Source of the DNA: Nonlabens sp. MB-3u-79
GTDB lineage: Bacteria; Bacteroidota; Bacteroidia; Flavobacteriales; Flavobacteriaceae
Assembly: GCF_002831625.1 (NCBI RefSeq)
Contig: NZ_CP025116.1
Span: 310,001-374,000 of the forward strand
Direction of reading: 5' to 3'
DNA length: 64,000 nucleotides
Part shown: one piece after another, positions 53,920 to 62,569 of the stretch
Numbering within the stretch: the stretch's first letter is position 1
Layout of the letters: every line of letters begins with the position of its first letter
Position numbers and translations under genes: made by a program
The notes under the pieces: model-generated
Databases searched by the model: none
Told to the model about the DNA's origin: nothing
Seen by the model: only the letters and a program-made list of their open reading frames with translations

Positions 53920-54927
53920 TTACCATTTTATAACCGCACTCGCCCAAGTAAATCCACTGCCAAAAGCAGCAAGAACAACCGTGTCGCCTTCTTTTACTTT
54001 ACCTTCTTCCCAAGCTTCACAAAGCGCTATAGGAATAGAAGCGGCTGTAGTATTACCGTATTTCTGGATATTATTATACACCTTATCGTCAGTCAGCTGG
54101 AATTTTCTTTGAATAAATTGAGAGATACGCAAATTAGCTTGGTGCGGTACAAGCATATCTATATCACTTACTTCAAGACCATTGGCTTTAAGACCTTCCA
54201 TGATTACTTCAGAAAAACGAACGACTGCATTCTTAAACACAAACTGTCCATTCATATAAGGATAATATGGAATGTCTTCTTGAGGATTCTCCTCTATTAA
54301 TTGTGGAACCCAGTGATTTGTTGAAGGACCCTTTAAGGACAACTCCAAAGCGTGTTTACCCTCACTGTGTAAATGCGTGGAGAGTATTCCATGACCTTCT
54401 TTTTCAGATCTTGAAACTACCGCTGCTCCTGCTCCATCTCCAAATATAACCGACACATTTCTACCACGAGTGGTAAAATCGAGTCCGCCACTGTGGTTTT
54501 CAGAACCTATGACCAAAACATTTTTATACATACCCGTTTTTATAAACTGATCTGCAACAGAAAGTGCGTAGATAAAACCACTACATTGATTTCTCACATC
54601 CAGTGCTGGACAGGTATGGATACCCATTAAATCCTGCACTTGCACTCCACAACCTGGGAAATAATAATCTGGTGACAGGGTCGCAAAAACAATTAATTCT
54701 ATATCGTCTTTGGAAACATTAGCGCGTTCCAGCGCGATCTCAGCAGCTTTAACGCCCATAACCGCAGTAGAATTACCATCCCCTTTTTTGATGTGACGAC
54801 GTTCTTTGATACCTGTGCGTTCCTGAATCCAGGCATCATTAGTATCCATAATTTTAGAAAGATCGTCATTAGTGACAACGTTCTCCGGAACATATTTACC
54901 CATTCCAGTTATGCGAGAAGTATACAT
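53920..54927 (-). CDS. fabH: Beta-ketoacyl-ACP synthase III
   Basis: Starts fatty-acid chains by condensing an acyl-CoA with malonyl-ACP. 335 residues with the thiolase-fold triad: Cys115 (RNQCSGFIYAL), His262 ('VPHQANLRISQFIQ') and Asn292 (YGNTTAASIP). The C-terminal 'VVLAAFGSGFTWASAVIKW' is typical. It lacks neighbouring fab genes here. In Bacteroidota several FabH paralogues may exist with branched-chain primers; specificity cannot be read from the sequence. Confidence 0.96.
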   Translation of the reverse strand: MYTSRITGMGKYVPENVVTNDDLSKIMDTNDAWIQERTGIKERRHIKKGDGNSTAVMGVKAAEIALERANVSKDDIELIVFATLSPDYYFPGCGVQVQDLMGIHTCPALDVRNQCSGFIYALSVADQFIKTGMYKNVLVIGSENHSGGLDFTTRGRNVSVIFGDGAGAAVVSRSEKEGHGILSTHLHSEGKHALELSLKGPSTNHWVPQLIEENPQEDIPYYPYMNGQFVFKNAVVRFSEVIMEGLKANGLEVSDIDMLVPHQANLRISQFIQRKFQLTDDKVYNNIQKYGNTTAASIPIALCEAWEEGKVKEGDTVVLAAFGSGFTWASAVIKW

Positions 54928-55002
54928 AAATTATTTTTAATTGTATGCAAGATACGTGACAGCAGTAGTATCTTGCTAGAGTTACCTCATAATTTGATAT
55001 GC

Positions 55003-55605
55003 ATGCATAATAAGTTGTTTCCAGACACATTTCCAGATATCCCAGATGCTACAGTGCGTTATGAGGCTGCTTTTTACGCTTTCGCGAAAGCGGAACATCT
55101 AAAAGCCACATTACTAGAAGAAACCCCGTGGAAACAAAATAAAATACAGCTGTTTGGCAAGCTGCACGACGAGCCGAGGCTCACCCAATTATATGGAGAC
55201 CCCGATATCGCATACGGCTACAGCGGCATTGATTTTAAAGCATTAGCATGGACTGATACTTTAAAACAGATCAAAGATGATGTCGAAAAAGCAGCAGGAA
55301 CCACCTTTAATATTTGCCTCATCAATCAATACCGCGATGGCCAAGACTCCAATGGCTGGCATGCCGATAATGAAGCCGAACTTGGTAAAAACCCAGTCAT
55401 TGCCTCCATTAGCTTAGGACAAGAACGCTTCTTTCATTTAAAACACCATACCAATAAAGACTGGCGATTTAAGTTTTTACTAGAGCATGGCAGCCTTTTA
55501 CTTATGAAAGGTCAAACACAACATACCTATAAACATCAAATCGCTAAAACAAAAAGAGCCATCGACTTGCGTATTAATTTGACATTTAGAAAAGTGATTC
55601 AGTAG
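55003..55605 (+). CDS. AlkB-like 2-oxoglutarate/Fe(II) dioxygenase
   Basis: Probable DNA/RNA demethylase of the AlkB family (ALKBH2/3-like branch). From the ATG at 55003 (MHNKLFPDTF) it is 200 residues. Iron ligands: H120 and D122 in 'NGWHADNEAEL', and H178 in GQTQHTYKHQI; 2-oxoglutarate arginines R190 and R196 in 'RAIDLRINLTFRKV'. Also 'LLINQYRDGQDS' and PVIASISLGQERFF typical of the family. The frame continues upstream to 54793 over fabH's 5' end and is not used. The palindrome at 55078 encodes AFAKAE in the N-terminal region. Repair substrate not determinable. Confidence 0.92.
   Translation: MHNKLFPDTFPDIPDATVRYEAAFYAFAKAEHLKATLLEETPWKQNKIQLFGKLHDEPRLTQLYGDPDIAYGYSGIDFKALAWTDTLKQIKDDVEKAAGTTFNICLINQYRDGQDSNGWHADNEAELGKNPVIASISLGQERFFHLKHHTNKDWRFKFLLEHGSLLLMKGQTQHTYKHQIAKTKRAIDLRINLTFRKVIQ
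55078..55093. repeat. Dispersed palindrome, copy 11 (in AlkB-like gene)
   Basis: CGCTTTCGCGAAAGCG, read as YAFAKAE in the N-terminal region before the conserved core. Confidence 0.9.
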
Positions 55606-55969
55606 GCAGTGGGCAGGTTGATTTCGTGCCTGCGCCATGAAGTGTGAATAGGCAGTCTTTTAATAATAATAATGATAAAATCTATTCATTAAATGCAATT
55701 TGCATTATATTGATAAGCATATGAGTTCAAGTTCTCTAACAAGTTTATAATGAAATTTGTTAGAAATTTAAACTCCAAAAATGCAGTGATTTAAACCTTC
55801 CAATGCTTGGTTGAGCGATAGTCGAAACCTTTTTACTTAGAACATATTCTAACATAACTAAATGTGTGGAGTTGATAGTTTAAACAAGCTATTTGTTAAT
55901 TCAGTTATAAAAACTTCTCTTAATTAATTGAAATTTGTAATCATTGCAAAATAGAACGACTGTATAAAA
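55606..55969. other. Intergenic, minor palindrome only
   Basis: 364 AT-rich bases between two plus-strand genes. AATGCAA-T-TTGCATT near 55695 is a short inverted repeat, and a GAGCGATAGTCGAAACC motif near 55815 resembles short motifs at 50990-51170. No gene, promoter box or terminator is convincing. Confidence 0.5.
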
Positions 55970-56263
55970 ATGGCAAAAGCAAAAGATATTCTTAAAAATC
56001 TTGATGAACGCGCAATAGACCGCATCGTAGAAATGGGCTGGGAAGACCGCACCCCTTTTGACGCGATCGAGGCACAGTTTGGTGTTACAGAAAGTCAAGT
56101 CATCAAGATCATGCGTAACGAAATGAAAGAAAGCAGCTTTAGAATGTGGAGACAGCGCGTTCAAGGTCGCTCCACAAAGCATCGTGCACAAAGAGATCCT
56201 GAAATGAGCCGCTTTAAATGTTCTATGCAACGCGCTACTGGAAACAAGATTGCTAAACGCTAA
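55970..56263 (+). CDS. TIGR03643 family protein
   Basis: A 97-residue basic protein matching the TIGR03643 family: 'LDERAIDRIVEMGWEDRTPF', FDAIEAQFGVTESQVIKIMR (a helix-turn-helix-like segment), 'NEMKESSFRMWRQRVQGRST' and KHRAQRDPEMSRFKC. Soluble; the charged, HTH-like pattern suggests nucleic-acid binding, which is inference. Monocistronic; function undescribed in my knowledge. Confidence 0.88.
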   Translation: MAKAKDILKNLDERAIDRIVEMGWEDRTPFDAIEAQFGVTESQVIKIMRNEMKESSFRMWRQRVQGRSTKHRAQRDPEMSRFKCSMQRATGNKIAKR

Positions 56264-56432
56264 AAACACACTCAAGACGGCTAGCGCTTTTAACACAGCC
56301 ATAAAACAAGCCCAAGTATCATTAAAACTGGCGAGTTATAAATATATATTTCCGACTAGATCATTAATTTCTATTCCATAATTCAGTCCATTGAAATGGA
56401 TCACTTTATTTTACATTGGCATACCTATTTCA

Positions 56433-56440
56433 TAGATTTG
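56433..56440 (+). promoter_or_regulatory. Bacteroidota -7 promoter box (TAGATTTG)
   Basis: TAGATTTG matches TAnnTTTG, 28 bases before the alpha/beta hydrolase ATG. A TTG at 56416-56418 is closer than the usual -33 spacing. Confidence 0.4.
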
Positions 56441-56468
56441 AACGTTTTAAATAGTTCTATATCAAATC

Positions 56469-57422
56469 ATGAAAAAATTTCTATTCCTCTTATTTTTTTT
56501 ACCGCTTGCAAGTATTGCCCAAGATGCTTTTTCTAAAAGTAAAGCGCAACAACCTGCCGAAGATCTCACTGAGGTAAACATCAATGAGAATATTCAGGGT
56601 ACGCTCCTTATTCCTGATACTTTTGAAAAAGTACCGCTTGTCATCATCATAGGCGATCAAGGTGCGATGGATCGCAATGGTAACGAACGCAGAACTAGAA
56701 GTAACGCCTACCAGCAACTCGCCGACTCCCTTCTTATTAAAGGAATAGCTACTTATAAATACGACAAACGTATTTTAACCCAAATCAAAAATCGCATACC
56801 CAGTGACAAAACACTTTTTGGCGATTATATTATAGATGCCAAAGAAAGTGTGTTTTTCTTCAAAGATGACAGTAGATTTTCTAAGATTTTTATTGCTGGC
56901 CACGGGCAAGGTTCTTTAGTAGCAATGCTGGCTGTAGATAAAGATGTAGATGGTTTTATCTCACTTAATGGCGCGGCACAATCCATAGATGCATTAATAG
57001 TGCAACAAATTGCAAAAGAAATCCCTGGCCTGGATAAAGTGGCTGCAGCAACTTTTGAAAAAGTAAAAAACTCTAAAGAACCTATTGAAGCTATTGAACG
57101 AGATTTATACACCGTCATAGGCCCACAAATCCAACCATTTATGAAATCCTGGATGCAATACCAGCCTGTTGACGAAATTAAAAAACTACAAATCCCTATA
57201 CTCCTTATCAATGGCTCAAAAAACAGACAGGTAGACCCTTCTGAAGCTGTATTATTAAAAAAAGCCGTTCCTAATGCTCAACTAGAACTTATAGAGCATA
57301 TGAATCACGTTTTTAAAATAGTTGGCGAGGATGAAATTGTGGCTTCAAAAAGCTATGTAGATCCTAATTTCCCTTTGAGCAGTGAATTAGTAAAACTGAT
57401 AATTGATTTTGTAAAGAATTGA
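56469..57422 (+). CDS. Exported alpha/beta hydrolase
   Basis: A 317-residue serine hydrolase with a signal peptide ('FLFLLFFLPLASIAQ'), so probably periplasmic. Hydrolase features: 'VPLVIIIGDQGAMDRNGNER' (oxyanion region), nucleophile elbow GHGQGS (Ser near 149), acid 'GSKNRQVDPSEA' (Asp), and the catalytic His in IEHMNHVFK. Relatives are often called dienelactone-hydrolase-like; the substrate is unknown. Confidence 0.87.
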   Translation: MKKFLFLLFFLPLASIAQDAFSKSKAQQPAEDLTEVNINENIQGTLLIPDTFEKVPLVIIIGDQGAMDRNGNERRTRSNAYQQLADSLLIKGIATYKYDKRILTQIKNRIPSDKTLFGDYIIDAKESVFFFKDDSRFSKIFIAGHGQGSLVAMLAVDKDVDGFISLNGAAQSIDALIVQQIAKEIPGLDKVAAATFEKVKNSKEPIEAIERDLYTVIGPQIQPFMKSWMQYQPVDEIKKLQIPILLINGSKNRQVDPSEAVLLKKAVPNAQLELIEHMNHVFKIVGEDEIVASKSYVDPNFPLSSELVKLIIDFVKN

Positions 57423-57550
57423 TTTAGTTCATTCCTTTTTCATTATTCCCCATCGCGTTCGCGTCTTTCTGTCCTGCAGTTAAGAAAGCGAAACGATTTC
57501 CATCAACCTCACATAAAATCGTATTTTGCGGCTGTTAAACACCTTCCCTT

Positions 57551-58879
57551 ATGATTTTTAAAGATGCAGTAGAAGCAGTAAAAGACACCACGCCCGTTAT
57601 CACTCAGGATACCGTTGTTTTTGGTTTACTAATGATTTCGTTGGCTGCGGTTTTTTATACATCATCTCAAAAGAAAGGGTTTTGGTCTGTTTTTTATAAG
57701 TTCATTCCCGCACTTTTAATGTGCTATTTGATTCCGTCTATTTTAAGCTCTACGGGCTTGATTTCCCCAGACTGGACCAGTGTAGGTGCAGACGGTATTG
57801 TTACCGAGTCAAGCTCCTCTTTATACTTTATGGCTTCTCGTTATTTATTGCCCGCCGCACTAGTACTCATGACACTCTCGATTGATTTAAAAGCGGTTTT
57901 CAATCTTGGGCCTAAAGCTTTGATTATGTTTTTGACAGGATCTGTAGGAATTATTATAGGAGGACCTATAGCTATCTTAGTTATAGGTACTATTTCTCCA
58001 GAAACCGTGGGCGGTGAAGGTTATGGCGCCGTATGGCGAGGACTTTCTACCTTAGCTGGGAGCTGGATAGGCGGCGGCGCAAATCAGACTGCCATGCTAG
58101 AAGTATATCAATTTGATCAATCAAAATACGGGGGAATGGTTCTCGTTGATATAGTCGTTGCTAACTTATGGATGGCCCTATTACTTCTAGGAATAGGATC
58201 AAGCGCAAAATTTGACAAATGGTTTGGAGCAGATTCCAGTTCTATCGAAAAGCTCAAAAAAAAGGTCTCTGAATATTCTGAAAGCGTAAAAAGGGAAGCT
58301 ACTTTTACAGATATCATGGTGATGTTAGGTGTTGGTTTTGGAGCTGTAGGAATCGCTCATTTTGGAGCTGATTTTATTTCAACATCATTAGATGGCAATC
58401 AAGCTATTGCAGGTAATATTTATTTAAGTTTCTTAACCAGTCAGTTCTTTTGGCTTATTTCTATAGCTACCCTTTTAGGGATTATATGCTCCTTTACACC
58501 ATTGAAGAAATATGAAGGGACTGGCGCCAGTCGGATAGGAAGTATTTTTATCTATATTTTAGTCGCAACCATAGGAATGAAGATGGACCTCAGGCAGGTA
58601 GTAGATAACCCTTGGTTATTAGGTGTTGGTTTAGTCTGGATGGCTATTCATGCAGGACTTTTAATACTGGTCGCTAAATTAATCAAAGCACCTTATTTTT
58701 TCCTTGCTGTGGGAAGTCAGGCTAACGTAGGTGGTGCAGCGAGTGCCCCTGTGGTAGCAGCAGAATTCCATCCTTCATTAACAAGTGTTGGAGTTTTACT
58801 AGCTGTTTTTGGTTATGTGGTCGGAACCGTAGGTGCCATTGCGTGTACCGTGTTGATGCAATTAGCAGCCACTTCCTAG
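57551..58879 (+). CDS. DUF819 family membrane transporter-like protein
   Basis: A 442-residue protein with about ten membrane helices, matching the DUF819 (YjcL-like) family: 'FIPALLMCYLIPSILSSTGL', 'GSVGIIIGGPIAILVIG', AGSWIGGGANQTAMLEVY and 'ANVGGAASAPVVAAEFHPSL' near the C-terminus. The charged cytoplasmic loop (about 225-255) lies in the middle. Probably a transporter; substrate unknown. Monocistronic. Confidence 0.88.
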   Translation: MIFKDAVEAVKDTTPVITQDTVVFGLLMISLAAVFYTSSQKKGFWSVFYKFIPALLMCYLIPSILSSTGLISPDWTSVGADGIVTESSSSLYFMASRYLLPAALVLMTLSIDLKAVFNLGPKALIMFLTGSVGIIIGGPIAILVIGTISPETVGGEGYGAVWRGLSTLAGSWIGGGANQTAMLEVYQFDQSKYGGMVLVDIVVANLWMALLLLGIGSSAKFDKWFGADSSSIEKLKKKVSEYSESVKREATFTDIMVMLGVGFGAVGIAHFGADFISTSLDGNQAIAGNIYLSFLTSQFFWLISIATLLGIICSFTPLKKYEGTGASRIGSIFIYILVATIGMKMDLRQVVDNPWLLGVGLVWMAIHAGLLILVAKLIKAPYFFLAVGSQANVGGAASAPVVAAEFHPSLTSVGVLLAVFGYVVGTVGAIACTVLMQLAATS

Positions 58880-58939
58880 CAAGTTTTATTGCCGTATGTT
58901 AAACTTATGACGCATATTTGCAACCATTAAATTTTTACC

Positions 58940-59650
58940 ATGAAAAAAGTGCTTTTCCTTCTTATAGGCCTCACATTTATGAGCTCTTGTAGTAATTCTA
59001 ATTCCAATAATTTCTCTGTCTCTGGAACAGTAGACGGTATAAAAGTTGGTAAGATTTACCTACAGCGTTTACAAGATTCTATTTTGATTGATGTAGACTC
59101 TGCCCTATTTAATGGGAATTCTAATTATACCTTAATGACCGATCTGGATCAAACAGAAATCATGTACTTGCATCTAGATGTAAAAGACGGAACCGAATTT
59201 AATGACAAGTTATTATTCTTTGCAGAAGACACTACCATGACCATTAATTCTTCTTGGGATAAATTTGTAAAGAATGCGGTAATATCAGGATCAAAAAATC
59301 AAGATGTTTATACCATATATAAACAGAATAGTGATCGCCTTAATAAAGTATACACGGACTTGGTAAAAAGAAGCCTATCTCTTACTGATGAGACTAGAAC
59401 GCTAGCAATATCGGATTCTATCAATACTGCTTATGACAAATATTTAAGAAAAAAAGTATTGTATGCTATCAACTATGCACAATTACATAAAGAAAAAGAA
59501 GTGGCTCCTTATATTTTAGTTAGTGAAGCTGGCGAGGCTAATCCTATTTTATTAGACAGTGTCTATCAAAAGATGCCAAAAAAAATTCAGACAACTGTTT
59601 ATGGAAAACAACTGTCTGAATTAATTAAAAGTTATAAAAGTAACTTATAG
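58940..59650 (+). CDS. DUF4369 domain lipoprotein
   Basis: A 236-residue lipoprotein (lipobox MSSC) whose first half, 'FSVSGTVDGIKVGKIYLQRL' through DLDQTEIMYLHLDVKD, is the DUF4369 domain common at the N-terminus of Bacteroidota thiol-disulfide oxidoreductases. Here the thioredoxin domain is absent; the second half is helical ('SDRLNKVYTDLVKRSLSLTD'). Function unknown. Its stop codon overlaps the convergent 87-residue gene by six bases. Confidence 0.85.
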   Translation: MKKVLFLLIGLTFMSSCSNSNSNNFSVSGTVDGIKVGKIYLQRLQDSILIDVDSALFNGNSNYTLMTDLDQTEIMYLHLDVKDGTEFNDKLLFFAEDTTMTINSSWDKFVKNAVISGSKNQDVYTIYKQNSDRLNKVYTDLVKRSLSLTDETRTLAISDSINTAYDKYLRKKVLYAINYAQLHKEKEVAPYILVSEAGEANPILLDSVYQKMPKKIQTTVYGKQLSELIKSYKSNL

Positions 59651-59908
59651 AGCGTTTACTCTATCTATAAGTCCTTTTCCTTTAGTTTCTAAATCAGCTT
59701 TTACTGCTTTAAGATGTGCTTTGCGACTTTCTACTTTGCGGTTGTTTACACGCGAGATCAACTCGTCAAAAGTTGATATGGAGTCGTCTACAATTTTTTC
59801 AAATTCAGCTGTTTTCTCTGGATTTACTACTTGAGAAACAAGTGCTGCTTCAATGATATCTCCTAATACGTAATTAATGTCTTGTTTAAGATCTTTAATA
59901 CTTGCCAT
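59645..59908 (-). CDS. Small helical protein of unknown function
   Basis: An 87-residue soluble, helical, charged protein ('MASIKDLKQDINYVLGDIIE' to LETKGKGLIDRVNAL) with no membrane helix. A TATTTTTG promoter box lies 18 bases upstream, supporting the call. The 3' end overlaps the DUF4369 gene by six bases. I recognise no named domain; such proteins occur widely in Flavobacteriaceae. Confidence 0.75.
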   Translation of the reverse strand: MASIKDLKQDINYVLGDIIEAALVSQVVNPEKTAEFEKIVDDSISTFDELISRVNNRKVESRKAHLKAVKADLETKGKGLIDRVNAL

Positions 59909-59926
59909 AATAATTTTAATTTATTG

Positions 59927-59934
59927 CAAAAATA
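59927..59934 (-). promoter_or_regulatory. Bacteroidota -7 promoter box (TATTTTTG)
   Basis: Minus-strand TATTTTTG (TAnnTTTG), 18 bases before the ATG at 59908. Confidence 0.45.
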
Positions 59935-60099
59935 GTGAATAAAAGCCTTATTCATTCACATAGATCTACATTAGAAAGCTTTGGGCTTTTTAAATAAGAG
60001 CAGTTTGATCATATTCCACCTACTTACAAGAGGTACACCATCAAGTGCATTCTAGTTTTGTAACAAGTTTAAAGAATATAATTACTGCAATACTTTATG

Positions 60100-60510
60100 C
60101 TATTCTCCTCTGTAAACTACAAAATTGCGTTCTGTTTCAAAGAGCTTGATCTCTAGATCGTATTTAGGATCCAGTTTTGCCTTGATTTTATTGTAAATAA
60201 CAAAAGCTATATTTTCTGCCGTGGGATTGAGGTTGGCAAATTCTGGAACTTGTTCATTCAGGTTCTTATGATCAAAGGCATTTTCCACCTCTTCTTTGAT
60301 GATGTCCTTAAGGATTTTAAGATCAATCAAGTATCCCGTCTCAGGATCTACTTCACCGGTAACACCTACTTCTAAATCATAATTATGACCATGAAAATAA
60401 GGGTTGTTACACAAACCAAAAATTTGTGCGTTTTTTTCATCACTCCAATCTTTGCGGTGCAAACGGTGAGCAGCATTAAAATGAGCCTTTCTATATGCGG
60501 TTAATCTCAT
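60100..60510 (-). CDS. 6-pyruvoyltetrahydropterin/6-carboxytetrahydropterin synthase
   Basis: A 136-residue T-fold enzyme that acts on dihydroneopterin triphosphate, the FolE product. Motifs: 'KAHFNAAHRLHRKDWSDEKN' (zinc His), GLCNNPYFHGHNYDLEV (catalytic Cys, two zinc His), 'GEVDPETGYLIDLKILKDII' and DHKNLNE. The C-NNP-x-x-HGH spacing is closer to animal PTPS (biopterin synthesis) than to E. coli QueD (CxxxHGH), so it could serve either pathway. It overlaps idi by four bases and is co-transcribed with it. Confidence 0.9.
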   Translation of the reverse strand: MRLTAYRKAHFNAAHRLHRKDWSDEKNAQIFGLCNNPYFHGHNYDLEVGVTGEVDPETGYLIDLKILKDIIKEEVENAFDHKNLNEQVPEFANLNPTAENIAFVIYNKIKAKLDPKYDLEIKLFETERNFVVYRGE

Positions 60511-60968
60511 GATATATGGGTATAATATTTTTCAAAAATAATTTTGAACCACTCGGTATAAATTTCTGGCTGCTGTATCATATCTTCTTTGATATCTAGA
60601 GCCGTCATCCATTTATAAGAAGCAACTTCTTCTGGGTTGATTTGAGGAGCGTCGTTGAAATGCCCTATCATCACATGATCAAATTCATGCTCTGTAAGTC
60701 CATTATCAAAAGGTGCTATATAAATAAAATGAAACAGTTCTTCAAGCTCTGTCACAAATCCCATTTCTTCCATGAGCCTGCGCTTTCCTGCTGCTATGTT
60801 AGTTTCACCTTCTCGTTGATGGCTGCAACAGGTATTGGTCCATAAACCAGGGGAATGATATTTTCCCAAGGCTCGCTGCTGAAGCATAATTTCATTTTTG
60901 TCATTTACTACAAAAACAGAAAACGCCCTGTGCAGTAAAGCCTTTTCATGCGCTTCAATTTTTTCCAT
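60507..60968 (-). CDS. idi: Isopentenyl-diphosphate delta-isomerase, type I
   Basis: Interconverts IPP and DMAPP for isoprenoid synthesis (carotenoids, menaquinone). A Nudix-fold, metal-dependent enzyme of 153 residues with type I hallmarks: 'LWTNTCCSHQREGE' (catalytic Cys), the Nudix helix region 'AAGKRRLMEEMGF', and EHEFDHVMIG. First gene of a two-gene transcript with the PTPS/QueD gene, ATGA overlap. Confidence 0.94.
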   Translation of the reverse strand: MEKIEAHEKALLHRAFSVFVVNDKNEIMLQQRALGKYHSPGLWTNTCCSHQREGETNIAAGKRRLMEEMGFVTELEELFHFIYIAPFDNGLTEHEFDHVMIGHFNDAPQINPEEVASYKWMTALDIKEDMIQQPEIYTEWFKIIFEKYYTHIS

Positions 60969-61169
60969 AAGACCAACTTGCTCATCGTTCTCGTTTACTA
61001 ATATTACTTGTTCGATAATTTCTAAAATTTATTCAACAAAAATACAAAAGGAAACCAATTGATTCCTTAAAGATTTACTAAGTAGTTCAACAGCACCTTT
61101 CATTACAAAATGAGTCAGCTGATATTGCTTTTGCTCAGCTTTATTTCTTTGAAATGCACTTATAAAGTA

Positions 61170-62186
61170 TTAGTTAGGTAAGGTGGTGCCTCTTAGTTCG
61201 ATGGTAAAATCCACAGTGGCGGTAGTCGTATGCCCTTTGGTTTTATTCTCCAAGCGCTCCACAAGCATGCGTACCGATTGTTGACCAATCTCCTCGGCAT
61301 GTTGAGTTACTGTAGAGAGTTGTGGGTAGGATAGATGCGAAATCTCATCTGAACTGAATCCTAAAACAGATAAGTCTTTAGGAATTTTTCTTCCTAGACG
61401 TTGCGCAATGTTGACAGACATTATTCCAGAAACATTATCGATACAAAGAAGTCCGTCCATGTCTTGATGCTCTGTAAATATTTTTTCTAATTGATCATTT
61501 AACAGCGCCTCATTACTGTCTATATTGATAACTAAGGCTTCCCCTTTGTAGGAGTCGTGTTGTTCTAATGCTTTTTTATAACCCAATACTCTGAGTTTAC
61601 CTACGCTTAATCCTCCTAAGCTATTGATCAAAACAATTTTCTTACGACCTTCATTTATCAAAACCTCTGTCCCTTTATAGGCCGCATTAAAATCATCAAT
61701 AATCACTTTATCACATTCTACATCGTTTGCTACTCGATCAAACATAACAATAGGCACATCTTGATTAATGGTTTCTTTTAAGTGTTTTACTTCACCGTTA
61801 GATTGGGTTTCCTCTGCTATGGACATGATGAACCCATCTACACTGCCGTTTGCTAATAAATGGAGGCTGTTATTTTCCTTTTCAAAAGATTCATTTGACA
61901 AACAAGTGATGATGTTATACCCTAATGCGGTTGATTCTTGCTCAATCCCATAAAGTATACGAGCAAAAAACGCATTCAATATATCTGGAATAATAACACC
62001 TATGGTTTTAGTCTTTCTATTTTTAAGACTTAAAGCGAGTGTATTAGGTCTGTAATTAAGTTCTTTTGCAATTTCTTTGACACGCGCGATGGTATCCTTG
62101 CTTATCTCTGGACTGTCCTTTAATGCTTTAGAAACGGTAGAGACAGAAACTCCAAGTGTAGCTGCAAGATCTTTAAGCGTAATCAT
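61170..62186 (-). CDS. LacI family transcriptional regulator
   Basis: A 338-residue repressor: N-terminal LacI helix-turn-helix ('TLKDLAATLGVSVSTVSKAL', then 'ISKDTIARVKEIAKELNYRP') and hinge helix NTLALSLKNRK, followed by a periplasmic-binding-protein-like effector domain ('IGVIIPDILNAFFARILYGI' to DFTIELRGTTLPN). Bacteroidota LacI proteins usually control glycan-use operons, but no sugar operon lies next to it here. Divergent from prfC across a 383-base gap. Confidence 0.92.
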   Translation of the reverse strand: MITLKDLAATLGVSVSTVSKALKDSPEISKDTIARVKEIAKELNYRPNTLALSLKNRKTKTIGVIIPDILNAFFARILYGIEQESTALGYNIITCLSNESFEKENNSLHLLANGSVDGFIMSIAEETQSNGEVKHLKETINQDVPIVMFDRVANDVECDKVIIDDFNAAYKGTEVLINEGRKKIVLINSLGGLSVGKLRVLGYKKALEQHDSYKGEALVINIDSNEALLNDQLEKIFTEHQDMDGLLCIDNVSGIMSVNIAQRLGRKIPKDLSVLGFSSDEISHLSYPQLSTVTQHAEEIGQQSVRMLVERLENKTKGHTTTATVDFTIELRGTTLPN

Positions 62187-62348
62187 ATTTTATTGTTTAA
62201 AAGTGGATCAAATGATAAGGTCTACAAACCTATGTCTGAATCTCCTTATAATAAAAGCAATTTAGTCATTACTGATCGACTTTTAAAACTTTGTTTTTTA
62301 ATAATTGTACCTACTGAAAAGAACTCTGTTAAAGTGGGATGGTTGTTC

Positions 62349-62364
62349 CGCTTTCGCGAAAGCG
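62349..62364. repeat. Dispersed palindrome, copy 12 (intergenic, divergent gap)
   Basis: CGCTTTCGCGAAAGCG with left flank GTTC, in the lacI-type/prfC divergent gap (62187-62569). Beyond it and the prfC promoter box nothing else is recognised in this gap. Confidence 0.9.
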
Positions 62365-62541
62365 AGAAAACAACAGTTGTAAGGGCACTTCATTTACTTA
62401 AGTCAGAGAACTCCATACTTTCAAAGGTAGTTTTAGCAAAAGAACAAACACCTTAAAGAGATACAAAGCAAATTACCACATCAATACGGTGATTTAACAA
62501 CCTGATATGCAAAATTCTATTCTATAGTAAATACATTGTTC

Positions 62542-62549
62542 TATTTTTG
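62542..62549 (+). promoter_or_regulatory. Bacteroidota -7 promoter box of prfC
   Basis: TATTTTTG (TAnnTTTG), 20 bases before the prfC ATG. Confidence 0.45.
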
Positions 62550-62569
62550 CAACCTGATTAATTAGACAC

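Noticed and set aside
53559..54300. Frames through the 47/51-base repeats and into fabH antisense
   Set aside because: The peptides repeat the DNA unit (for example THSQV and RLCFT) and run across a palindrome; no start signal.
57440..57500. Degenerate copy of the dispersed palindrome (CGCGTTCGCG, GAAAGCGAAAC)
   Set aside because: The two halves are separated and mutated, too many mismatches to count.
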